From positions 124,001 through 188,000 of the forward strand of contig NZ_CP009922.3 in the NCBI RefSeq assembly GCF_000993785.3: 64,000 nucleotides of DNA. The letters are read 5' to 3'. Shown here in pieces: positions 45,656 to 53,326 of this stretch (its first letter is position 1; each line of letters begins with the position of its first letter). The position numbers and the translations under genes were made by a program. The notes under the pieces were generated by a model. The model saw only the letters and a list, made by a program, of their open reading frames with translations. It was not told the DNA's origin and ran no database searches. Source of the stretch: Streptomyces xiamenensis. Lineage in GTDB: Bacteria; Actinomycetota; Actinomycetes; Streptomycetales; Streptomycetaceae.

Positions 45656-46868
45656 GCCGGGCGGTGGCCATGGCGCGCAGGGTGCGGGCGCCCGACAGCC
45701 CCATGGCCACCGCGAGCACGCCGAAGCCCAGGGCCAGCGCGTACGCCCAGCGCGGCCCGTGGTGTTCGATGACCAGTCCGGTCAGCCCCACGCCGGCGGC
45801 CCGGCCGACGCCGACCGCCGTGGACAGCCAGGTGAGGCCCTCGGTGATCATGTGGGAGGGCACCCCCTCGCGGACCAGGCTGTAGCCGGCGATGATCGCG
45901 GGCGCGGTGAGGATGCCGGCGAACAGCGAGATCGCCCACAGGGCCGGGACGCCGGGCATCGCCCACAACGGGGCCATGCCCGCGACCACGGACGCGATGG
46001 CGAGCAGGAACAGCCGGTCCAGCGGCAGCGACCAGTCGCGGGCGCCGTACCACAGGCCGCCGATCGCGCTGCCGACGGCGTAGGTGCCCAGCACGGCGCC
46101 GGTCATCCAGGTCTCGCCGTACCGGTCGACGAAGGCGATGGTGGCGAGTTCGAACGCGGCGAACATGGCCCCGGTGAAGAGGTAGACCGCGCACATCCAG
46201 GGCATGCCGGGCGCGGTGATGGCCCGGGCGCGGACTTTCTGCACCGGGGCGACCGGCGGCTCGGTGCCGCGCTGCTGGGCCAGCAGCAGGCAGCCGGTCA
46301 CCCCGGTCAGCGCGGCGGCGGCGACCCCGGCGGCCGGGTGGACCAGCACGGCGAAGGCCACGAGCAGCGGGCCGACGGCCCAGATCAGCTCGTCGGCGAC
46401 GGACTCGAAGGAGAAGGCGGATTTCAGCAGTCTGCCGCCCTCGTCCCGCTCGGCCAGATGGCTCCAGCGGGCGCGGACCATCGCTCCCAGCGGGGGCATG
46501 AAGGCGCCGAAGGCCGCCCCGGAGGCGCACAGCAGCCACACCGGGGCGTCCAGGTGCGCGGCGAGCAGGAAGAGCGCGGCGGCGGTACCGAAGGCGGCGG
46601 CCAGGGGGCGCAGCACGCGGCGCTGGCCGAAGCGGTCGATGAGGTAGCCCAGTTGCGGGACGATCAGCGCGTAGCACAGGGCACCGGCCGCGGAGGCCAG
46701 ACCGGCCGTGGCGTAGCTGTCGGTGATCGCGGTGATCAGAAAGACAGTGCCGAGCGAGAGCATCGCCGTGGGCATCCGGCCGATGAACCCTGCCGCTATG
46801 AACTGCTTGGCGCCCGGTACCCGGAAGATCGCACCGTAGCTCCGCAGCCCCGCGGCAGTCTGTCCCAT
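45639..46868 (-). CDS. MFS transporter
   Basis: A 409-residue major facilitator with about 12 hydrophobic segments. The loop-2/3 motif is visible as LIDRFGQRRVLRP. It has no sugar-porter signature, and QRGTEPPVAPVQKV forms the central cytoplasmic loop. The group resembles actinobacterial drug or metabolite exporters. Several ATG codons cluster at the start (46868, 46877, 46880); 46868 is chosen as the one closest to the first conserved helix. It is convergent with GH95 and overlaps its last codons. The substrate is unknown. Confidence 0.85.
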   Translation of the reverse strand: MGQTAAGLRSYGAIFRVPGAKQFIAAGFIGRMPTAMLSLGTVFLITAITDSYATAGLASAAGALCYALIVPQLGYLIDRFGQRRVLRPLAAAFGTAAALFLLAAHLDAPVWLLCASGAAFGAFMPPLGAMVRARWSHLAERDEGGRLLKSAFSFESVADELIWAVGPLLVAFAVLVHPAAGVAAAALTGVTGCLLLAQQRGTEPPVAPVQKVRARAITAPGMPWMCAVYLFTGAMFAAFELATIAFVDRYGETWMTGAVLGTYAVGSAIGGLWYGARDWSLPLDRLFLLAIASVVAGMAPLWAMPGVPALWAISLFAGILTAPAIIAGYSLVREGVPSHMITEGLTWLSTAVGVGRAAGVGLTGLVIEHHGPRWAYALALGFGVLAVAMGLSGARTLRAMATARLTRAA

Positions 46869-46983
46869 GATCCGCATCATCCCGGTCGTGGTGGAGGCGC
46901 GCACCCGCATTTCGCCGATGGCGGAGTTCCGCCGTCGGCCGGTCGGATGAACGGCGGTGAACGCTCAGGGAAACAGCGGGGGC

Positions 46984-47030
46984 CGGATGTGTGCGCAATG
47001 GGGATCGGATGCGTGCGAATACGGGGGCAT
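46984..47030. repeat. Imperfect tandem repeat in the terC leader
   Basis: Two adjacent copies of about 22-25 nt, CGGATGTGTGCGCAATGGGG (from 46984) and CGGATGCGTGCGAATACGGG (from 47006), lie 60-110 bp upstream of the terC start. They could be a protein- or RNA-level control element. They do not match the yybP-ykoY riboswitch pattern I know. Confidence 0.4.
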
Positions 47031-47091
47031 CAGGGGTCTTGGGATGGCGTCGGGCAGGATGGGACGGGACAACGGATATACCGGAGGATCA

Positions 47092-48054
47092 GTGGACGTC
47101 TCGTTGCCCATGTGGGTGCTCACCATCGTGGTGCTGTGCGCCTTCATCGCTGTCGACTTCTTCTTCGGGCGCAAGCCCCATGAGGTCTCGCTCAAAGAGG
47201 CGGGAACCTGGACCGTCATCTGGATACTCCTGGCCGTGCTGTTCGGCATCGGCATCGCGGTGTTCGGAGGCGGCCAGGCGTCCGGTGAATTCTTCGCCGG
47301 TTATGTCACCGAGAAGTCGTTGAGTGTGGACAATCTGTTCGTCTTCGTGCTGATCATGGCGAAGTTCTCGGTGCCGCCCCAGTACCAGTCGCGGGTCCTG
47401 CTGGTCGGTGTGCTGATCGCCCTGGTGCTGCGGGCGATCTTCATCGCCGCCGGCGCGGCGCTCATCTCCACCTTCTCGTGGGTCTTCTACATCTTCGGCG
47501 CCTTCCTCATCTGGACCGCCTGGAAGCTGATCAAGGACGCGCGCAGCGACGAGGAGGAGGACTTCGAGGAGAACCGCTTCATGAAGGCGGTCGAGCGGCG
47601 CTTCCCGGCGACCGACGAGTACCACGGCACCAAGCTGACGATCGTGGAGAACGGCAAGCGCCTGATCACCCCGATGCTGATCGTGATGCTGGCGATCGGC
47701 AGCACCGATGTGCTGTTCGCGCTGGACTCGATCCCGGCGATCTTCGGGCTCACCCAGGACCCGTACATCGTCTTCACCGCCAACGCCTTCGCCCTCATGG
47801 GGCTGCGGCAGCTGTACTTCCTCATCGGCGGGCTGCTGAAGAAGCTGGTCCACCTGTCCTACGGGCTGTCCATCATCCTGGGCTTCATCGGCGTCAAGCT
47901 CGTGCTGCACGCGCTGCACGAGAGCGGGGTGCACGTGCCGGAGATCGGTATCCCGCTCTCGCTCACCGTGATCGGCGGCGTGCTGGTCATCACCACCATC
48001 ACCTCGCTGTACGCCACCAGGAAGACCCGGGAGGGCTCGAAGACCGGTTCCTGA
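47092..48054 (+). CDS. TerC family membrane protein
   Basis: A 320-residue TerC protein with seven or more membrane helices. The acidic intramembrane motifs are present: VTEKSLSVDNLFVFVLIM and AIGSTDVLFALDSIPAIFGLTQ. Conserved Asp and Glu residues in these motifs bind divalent cations; family members are linked to tellurite resistance or manganese export (Alx/MeeF-type). The GTG start at 47092 is supported by CCGGAGG at ideal spacing, which rules out the longer upstream frame. It is the first gene before a small protein and a ROK regulator. Confidence 0.92.
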   Translation: MDVSLPMWVLTIVVLCAFIAVDFFFGRKPHEVSLKEAGTWTVIWILLAVLFGIGIAVFGGGQASGEFFAGYVTEKSLSVDNLFVFVLIMAKFSVPPQYQSRVLLVGVLIALVLRAIFIAAGAALISTFSWVFYIFGAFLIWTAWKLIKDARSDEEEDFEENRFMKAVERRFPATDEYHGTKLTIVENGKRLITPMLIVMLAIGSTDVLFALDSIPAIFGLTQDPYIVFTANAFALMGLRQLYFLIGGLLKKLVHLSYGLSIILGFIGVKLVLHALHESGVHVPEIGIPLSLTVIGGVLVITTITSLYATRKTREGSKTGS

Positions 48055-48158
48055 GGTCTTCGGTAGGGTGCGTGCGGGCAGGAACACGACAGGGAGATGG
48101 AACGTTTACTCCTTTGGGTGTGACGTCCGCACGCAGTCGGCGGGACGGGAGGCGGGTC

Positions 48159-48464
48159 ATGGGGACGGGGCCGAAGAGCCGGGACGAGCGGGGTGGCGAG
48201 GACGAGCCCGAGCCCGGTGACAGCTGGGACGACGTGGTACTGGACGAGAACTTCGTCCGTGGCGCGGAGGTGTCCGAGCCGACCGCGCGCACCAGGATGC
48301 TGACCGAGCGCTGGAAGAACGAGGCTCCGGACCCGCAGCCGTGGCGCTCGGACGAGCCGCCGGCGGGCTGGATCTTCAGCTCGTCCCGGCGGCGGCAGCG
48401 GGCGCAGCGTCCGCGCAAGCGGCGCTGGTTCCGTCGCAAGAACAAGGGCGACGAGCAGGAGTGA
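48159..48464 (+). CDS. Small charged actinobacterial protein
   Basis: A 101-residue protein, acidic in the first half (GEDEPEPGDSWDDVVLDENFVRG) and basic at the end (RRRQRAQRPRKRRWFRRKN). The DDVVLDExFVR...EPTARTRMLTERW core recurs in short Streptomyces proteins of unknown function, some linked to spore-wall genes in my memory, which I cannot verify here. It has no signal peptide or membrane segment. Its stop overlaps the ROK start (GTGA), so the two are translationally coupled. Confidence 0.65.
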   Translation: MGTGPKSRDERGGEDEPEPGDSWDDVVLDENFVRGAEVSEPTARTRMLTERWKNEAPDPQPWRSDEPPAGWIFSSSRRRQRAQRPRKRRWFRRKNKGDEQE

Positions 48465-49666
48465 GCGCGGCGGGCGGCCGGGGGGCGCGGGATGCCTCCC
48501 GGCTCATCCGTACCGCCAACCGTTACCGGGTGCTGCGGCAGGTGCTGGCCGACGGCCCCGTCTCGCGGCCCGCGCTGGCCGCGGCCACCGGGCTCAGCCG
48601 GGCGACGGTGGCCACGGTCACCGGGGAGCTGCACCGGCGGGGTCTGGTGCGGGTGGCCGGTTTCGAGGATTCGGCAGGGGGCCGGCCGGCCGCGCTGCTG
48701 GCGATGGATCCGGTGGGCGGTGCGCTGATCGGGGTCGATATGGCCGAGACCTATGTGCACGCCGAGCTGTTCGATCTCACGCTACGGGTGCTGGCCACCG
48801 TACGGCTGCCGCTGGCGCCCGGCGAGGACGGCCCGGAGCTGGTGGTGGAGCGGACGGCCGAGGCCGTCTCCCGGGTGCGGGAGCGGGGCGCACCGCCCGG
48901 GGTGCCGGTGCTGGGCGTGGGCGTCGCCATGCCGGGCATGGTGGACCGGGAAGGCGGCGTCTCGGTCTTCGCCGCGAACTGGGACTGGCACGGGGTTCCG
49001 CTGCTCGGGCTGCTGGCCCGCCACATCCCGTACCGCCTGTACCTGGACAATCCGCTGCGGGCCACCACGGTGGCCGAGCTGTGGTTCGGGGCGGCGCGCG
49101 GGCGGCGGGACGCGGTGGTGGTGAACCTGGGCACCGGGGTGGGGGCCGGGCTCGCACTGGGCGGGGCGGTGCACCGGGGTGCCTCCAACAGTGCCGGGGA
49201 GTGGGGGCACACCACGCTCGTGCACGGGGGCCGGTCGTGCCGCTGCGGGCGGCACGGGTGTGTGGAGAGCTATGTGGGGGCGCCGGGGATCATCCGGACG
49301 CTGACGGAAGTGGCCCCCGGGAGCGCCCTGCTGCGGCCTGGGGACCAGATGGGCACGATCGCGGCGCTGGCGGCCGGTTCGGCTGCCGGGGATCCGGTGG
49401 CGCGGCGGGTACTGGAGGTGTGCGCGGACCAGCTGGGGGCGGCGGTCGCCGACCTGGTGAATCTGCTCAACCCCGAGGTGGTGGTGCTCAGCAGCTGGGT
49501 GGCGCGGGAGTGGGGGGCGCCGCTGCTGGAGGCGGTACGGGGGGCGGTCGGCCGGTACGCTCTGGGGCGTCCGCTGGCGAGCGCCGAGATCGTGCTCTCG
49601 CCGGTCGAGGGTGATCCGGTGAGTCTGGGGGCGGCGACCTTCGCGCTGGAGGGCGCGTTGGCGTAG
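48461..49666 (+). CDS. ROK family transcriptional regulator
   Basis: A 401-residue ROK repressor/activator. An N-terminal winged helix (RPALAAATGLSRATVATVTGELHRRGLVR) precedes the sugar-kinase-like fold, with IGVDMAETYVHAEL in place of the kinase phosphate loop and the zinc motif CRCGRHGCVESY. The kinase catalytic Asp position reads YLDNPLRATTVAE. It probably senses a sugar or sugar phosphate. GTG 48461 follows AGCAGGAG and overlaps the upstream stop. It is a different regulator from the XylR-like ROK at 61295. Targets are unknown. Confidence 0.9.
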   Translation: MSAAGGRGARDASRLIRTANRYRVLRQVLADGPVSRPALAAATGLSRATVATVTGELHRRGLVRVAGFEDSAGGRPAALLAMDPVGGALIGVDMAETYVHAELFDLTLRVLATVRLPLAPGEDGPELVVERTAEAVSRVRERGAPPGVPVLGVGVAMPGMVDREGGVSVFAANWDWHGVPLLGLLARHIPYRLYLDNPLRATTVAELWFGAARGRRDAVVVNLGTGVGAGLALGGAVHRGASNSAGEWGHTTLVHGGRSCRCGRHGCVESYVGAPGIIRTLTEVAPGSALLRPGDQMGTIAALAAGSAAGDPVARRVLEVCADQLGAAVADLVNLLNPEVVVLSSWVAREWGAPLLEAVRGAVGRYALGRPLASAEIVLSPVEGDPVSLGAATFALEGALA

Positions 49667-49849
49667 CGGCGGGGAGTGCGGCGCGAACGTGCGCGGGTCG
49701 CGGACGCCGATGCGGCGGGTTTCCCCCCGGTTCCTGCCTAGGCGGGGTTGCCGTGGCCCGCTCGGGTTCTCCCGCCCGGGGGTCGCCGACGAGGGCGCCG
49801 CTATGCTGCCCGCGCCGGGCCGGGCGGTGGGGCGACCACGGGGTGTGCG

Positions 49850-50650
49850 ATGACATGGTGGATGACGGATTCCGGGGAGGTCCCCGCTGGCACGGGCACG
49901 GCACCGCTGCTGCTGGTGCACGGCTGGGGCAGCGACGGGGAGGACTGGGCGCCGCATCTGCCGGCGCTGACCGCCCGGCACCGGGTGCTGGTGCCCGATC
50001 TGCCGGGCCACGGGCGTACCCCGGCGGCTGGGTTCGAACTGTCGCCGCTCGCCGTCGCCCACCGGCTGGCCGCCGAGCTGCACCGCACCCGTACGGGCCC
50101 CGTGGTGGCCGTCGGGCACTCGATGGGCGGGCAGGTGGTGACCGCGCTGGCGGTGGAGCATCCGGAGCTGGTGCGCTCGGTGGTGACCATCGCCACCGCC
50201 TACGGCGGCGATCCGGCGCGGGCGGGCCGGCTGCCGGGTGAGCAGGAGGCACTGCGCCGTGAGGGAGTCGCGTGGGCGCTGCGCTTCGTCCGCGGCGCCT
50301 TCACCGAGGCGACGCCGGCGCGGGTGCGCGCCCGTCACGAGCGGCTGATGGCGGCGATGGATCCCGCGGTGCTGCTGGCGTACCGCGAGGCGATGTATCT
50401 GGCTCCCGGCGCGTTCGGGCTGCGGCCGGCCGCCGAGGGGTATCTGGCGCGGCGGCGCTGCCCGGCTCTGGGACTGCACACCGGGCGGCCGGCGGCGCGC
50501 TGGGAGGAGACGACGTTCAACCATCCGCTCTCGCGGGCGGTGCTGTGGGAGGGCACCGGGCATTACCCGCACGAGGAGCGCCCCGCGGAGCTGGTGGAGC
50601 TGCTGATCGGGTGGTGCGCGCGGACCGGCGCCGGGGGGCCACAGGGCTGA
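49850..50650 (+). CDS. Alpha/beta hydrolase
   Basis: A 266-residue alpha/beta hydrolase. LLLVHGWGSDGEDWAPHLPAL is the oxyanion region, GHSMGGQVV the nucleophile elbow and GTGHYPHEERP the catalytic His loop. The acid residue is not obvious: the usual DxxxP loop reads LHTGRPAARWEE, so Glu may substitute or the enzyme may be impaired. ATG 49850 is chosen because the upstream extension is low-complexity. No signal peptide. It lies 183 bp after the ROK gene with no clear operon link. Confidence 0.8.
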   Translation: MTWWMTDSGEVPAGTGTAPLLLVHGWGSDGEDWAPHLPALTARHRVLVPDLPGHGRTPAAGFELSPLAVAHRLAAELHRTRTGPVVAVGHSMGGQVVTALAVEHPELVRSVVTIATAYGGDPARAGRLPGEQEALRREGVAWALRFVRGAFTEATPARVRARHERLMAAMDPAVLLAYREAMYLAPGAFGLRPAAEGYLARRRCPALGLHTGRPAARWEETTFNHPLSRAVLWEGTGHYPHEERPAELVELLIGWCARTGAGGPQG

Positions 50651-50660
50651 ACCAATCCCC

Positions 50661-50666
50661 TATTCT
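50661..50666 (+). promoter_or_regulatory. Candidate -10 element (TATTCT) for a leaderless leader peptide
   Basis: TATTCT ends 7 nt before the ATG at 50674, the distance expected if transcription starts at the A of the ATG. No clear -35 hexamer is visible. Confidence 0.4.
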
Positions 50667-50673
50667 TACGCTC

Positions 50674-50724
50674 ATGCGATCGACATACTGGCACGCTGTC
50701 ACTCCGCCGCCGTCCGCCCGCTGA
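50674..50724 (+). CDS. Putative 16-residue leader peptide MRSTYWHAVTPPPSAR
   Basis: A complete ATG-TGA frame encoding MRSTYWHAVTPPPSAR, 130 bp upstream of the DMT transporter ATG. It has no ribosome binding site. Its ATG is 8 nt after a TATTCT hexamer, so it could be leaderless. The run of three Pro codons could stall ribosomes. Coding is not proved; the idea rests on position and promoter geometry. Confidence 0.35.
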   Translation: MRSTYWHAVTPPPSAR

Positions 50725-50854
50725 GGGCCCACGGCACGGCGCATCCCCGCGTGACCGGCCCGCCCGGAACCTGATCCGGGCCGGAGCCTTCGTTCCGTGT
50801 GTCCTCACTCCGCATCCCCGACCGGATCTCGACGGAGCAGGACGCACTCACCTC

Positions 50855-51817
50855 ATGTCTTCGACCGCATCATCCCCCTCACCTTCCTCCCCGGCCCCCG
50901 GCTCCCCCGCCGTACCGAACGGCCCGGACACCTCCGGCGGCCGACCGGGCGGCGGACCGCTGTTGATCCTGGCCGCCGCCACCCTGTGGGGCACCACCGG
51001 CACCGTGGCCTCCTTCGCCCCCGCCGGTGCCTCACCCCTGGCCATCGGCGCCGGCACCATGGGCATCGGTGGGCTGCTGACCCTCGCCCTGGCCCGCCGT
51101 TCCGCCCTCGCGGTGCTGCGCTCCGGAACACAGGCGCTGCGCTGGGCGCTGCTCGGCGCCCTCGGCGTGGTGATCTACCCGCTGGCCTTCTACACCTCGA
51201 TGGCCTGGGCCGGGGTCGCGGTGGGCACGGTGGTCTCCCTCGGCTGTGCCCCCGTCTTCGCCGCCCTCCTCGAACGCGTGCTGGACGGCGCCGTGCTGAC
51301 CCGCCGCTGGGTCGCCGCGACAGGGGCGGCGGCCGGCGGCTGTGCCCTCCTGGTGGCGGCCGGCGGTCACGGCCATTCCGACGGCGCGCGGGTGCCGGCC
51401 GGGGTGGCGCTCGGCCTGCTGGCGGGCGCCGCGTACGCCGGGTACGCCTATTACGCCGGGCGCCTCATCCGGCACGGCCACTCCTCACGCGCCGCGATGG
51501 GCGCGCTCTTCGGGCTGGGCGCCGTACTGCTGGTACCGCTGTTCGCGCTGACCGGCGGGGAACTGCTGGCATCGGACCGAGGGCTCGCCGTCGTCGGCTA
51601 TCTCGCGGTGATCCCGATGTGCCTGGCCTATCTGCTCTTCGGCGCGGGCCTGGTCCGGGTCCGGGCCAGCGCAGCGACGGTTCTGACGCTGTTCGAGCCC
51701 GTGGTGGCCGCCGCGCTCGGCGTGGCCGTGGTCGGTGAACGGCTGAACCCCTGGGGCTGGGGCGGGGTGACGCTGGTGGTCGCCGGGCTGCTGGTGCTCA
51801 CCGTACGGCGCCGCTGA
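50855..51817 (+). CDS. DMT-superfamily (EamA) transporter
   Basis: A 320-residue EamA/DMT membrane protein with two EamA repeats and about ten helices (residues ~30-170 and ~180-318). Typical features are LLILAAATLWGTTGTVASFAPAGASPLAIG in helix 1 and the LFEPVVAAALGVAVVGERLNPWGWGGVTLV end of repeat 2. It probably exports or imports a small metabolite. The N-terminal ~30 residues are Ser/Pro-rich and cytoplasmic. The ATG has no strong ribosome binding site. A possible leader peptide precedes it and a strong hairpin follows. Confidence 0.9.
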   Translation: MSSTASSPSPSSPAPGSPAVPNGPDTSGGRPGGGPLLILAAATLWGTTGTVASFAPAGASPLAIGAGTMGIGGLLTLALARRSALAVLRSGTQALRWALLGALGVVIYPLAFYTSMAWAGVAVGTVVSLGCAPVFAALLERVLDGAVLTRRWVAATGAAAGGCALLVAAGGHGHSDGARVPAGVALGLLAGAAYAGYAYYAGRLIRHGHSSRAAMGALFGLGAVLLVPLFALTGGELLASDRGLAVVGYLAVIPMCLAYLLFGAGLVRVRASAATVLTLFEPVVAAALGVAVVGERLNPWGWGGVTLVVAGLLVLTVRRR

Positions 51818-51826
51818 GTTCGCGAA

Positions 51827-51866
51827 GGCGCTCCTTCCTCCCCCGGTGCGGGGAGGAAGGAGCGCC
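51827..51866. terminator. Bidirectional terminator with a 17-bp stem
   Basis: GGCGCTCCTTCCTCCCC (51827-51843) pairs perfectly with 51850-51866 over a 6-nt loop. It separates the convergent DMT transporter and exo-galactanase genes. Confidence 0.8.
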
Positions 51867-51883
51867 GCGCACCGCGTACCGGC

Positions 51884-53326
51884 TCACACCGTCGTGGTCC
51901 GCCACTGCTGGTGACCGCCGGACCCGCACCCGTACTGGATCAGCCGGGCGTTGTCGGCGGTGGACTCGTCCGAGACGTCCAGGCACTTGCCGGAGTGCCG
52001 GGCGATCAGCTGGACATGGCCGCTCCCGGCGTCCGCGAGCCGCCACTGCTGGCTGCTCGCCCCCGAACAGGTGGTCTGCACCACGGCCGCGCCGTCCGCA
52101 GTCGAACCACCGGAGGCGGCCAGACACAGCGAGCTGTGCCGCGAGATCAGCTCGACGTACCCGCCGCCCGCGTCCCGGGTCCAAAAGCGCTGGTTGAGGC
52201 CGCTGTTGCAGCTGTACTGAATGGCCTGGGCCCCCACCGTCTGGGACTGGCCGGGGATGTCGACGCACTTGCCGGAGTGCCGGGCGGCCAGCGTCCGGTA
52301 CGGTCCGCCCTCGCCGCGCACCGTACCCGCGGCGGTGTCGATGGTCAGCTGGGGCGACCAGCTCATGCTCAGGGTGCGGGAGGTGGGGAAGGTCAGCGGC
52401 AGCCACACGTAGCGGGAGTCGTTGACCCGGCCGCCGAAGGAGTTTCCCCAGCGGTCGCCCATGTAGAGGTAGGAGGTGCCGGCCATGCCCTGGATGGTCA
52501 GCACGTAGGCGGTCTGCGAGTTGAAGGTGGTGGAGTCGCCGACATTGGCCATCGCACTCCACGGACCCGCGAGCGAGGTGGCGGTGGCGTACTGCTGCTG
52601 GTTGGGGTTCCAGCCGGTGGCGCCGGAGGTCAGCATGAAGTAGACGCCGTCGCGCTTGAAGAGGGCGGGTGCCTCGCGGTGGCCGCCCGGCCACGGGTTG
52701 GCGACCAGCGCGGCGACGGCGGTGTAGTCGGCGGTCAGCCGGTAGATGTGCAGGTCGTAGTTCTCGCGCGCGGCGGAGACCATGTAGCCGGTCCCGTCGT
52801 CGTCGACGAACGCGGTGATGTCGCGCGACATGTGGTCCAGCGGGCGGAAGCTGCCGCGCCAGGTGTAGTCGCCGTCCACCGTGTCGGAGACGGCGACCGC
52901 GGCGCGGGCCTCGGCGTAGTTCTGGTCGTTCTCCTTGTGCATCCACATCACGAACTGGCCGGTCGCCCGGTTGTGGATGACCTTGGGCCGCTCGATGTTG
53001 GCGGCCTGCAGCTCGGGGGCGGACGCCTGGGTGAGCACATGGTTGCGGAACTCCCAGTTCCGCAGGTCGGTGGAACGGTAGGCGGAGACGTAACGGAAGC
53101 CGTTGCTGTTCTCCTGCCGGTTCTCACCGAACCAGTAGTAGTAGCCGTCCACCTCGATGACCCCGCCGCCGTGCGCGTGCACGGGCTGGCCGCCTGGGTC
53201 CGTGAACTGGGTGCCGTTGAGCACCGACACCGGGGCGGCCTGTGCCGGGGAGACCGTCAGCAGCGAGAGCAGCAGCCCCAGGACGGCGGCGACCGACAGC
53301 CGCCACGCTCCGCGCGAGGTCCTCAT
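51884..53326 (-). CDS. Secreted GH43_24 exo-beta-1,3-galactanase with CBM13
   Basis: A 480-residue exported enzyme. The signal peptide ends near ASPAQA|AP. The GH43 five-bladed propeller (~33-340) carries IERPKVIHN (Glu ~112), GHREAPALF (Glu ~218) and FNSQTAYVL (Gln ~271). These match Glu102, Glu208 and Gln263 of the Phanerochaete exo-beta-1,3-galactanase in identity and nearly in spacing; in that enzyme Gln replaces the usual Asp base. The C-terminal ~130 residues are a ricin-type CBM13 with QRFW/QQW motifs. It would release galactose from arabinogalactan beta-1,3 backbones outside the cell. Its start overlaps the upstream GH43 stop. Confidence 0.88.
   Translation of the reverse strand: MRTSRGAWRLSVAAVLGLLLSLLTVSPAQAAPVSVLNGTQFTDPGGQPVHAHGGGVIEVDGYYYWFGENRQENSNGFRYVSAYRSTDLRNWEFRNHVLTQASAPELQAANIERPKVIHNRATGQFVMWMHKENDQNYAEARAAVAVSDTVDGDYTWRGSFRPLDHMSRDITAFVDDDGTGYMVSAARENYDLHIYRLTADYTAVAALVANPWPGGHREAPALFKRDGVYFMLTSGATGWNPNQQQYATATSLAGPWSAMANVGDSTTFNSQTAYVLTIQGMAGTSYLYMGDRWGNSFGGRVNDSRYVWLPLTFPTSRTLSMSWSPQLTIDTAAGTVRGEGGPYRTLAARHSGKCVDIPGQSQTVGAQAIQYSCNSGLNQRFWTRDAGGGYVELISRHSSLCLAASGGSTADGAAVVQTTCSGASSQQWRLADAGSGHVQLIARHSGKCLDVSDESTADNARLIQYGCGSGGHQQWRTTTV

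Noticed and set aside
46900..47091. A yybP-ykoY manganese riboswitch before terC
   Set aside because: The conserved loops of that riboswitch are not recognisable; only an imperfect tandem repeat is present.
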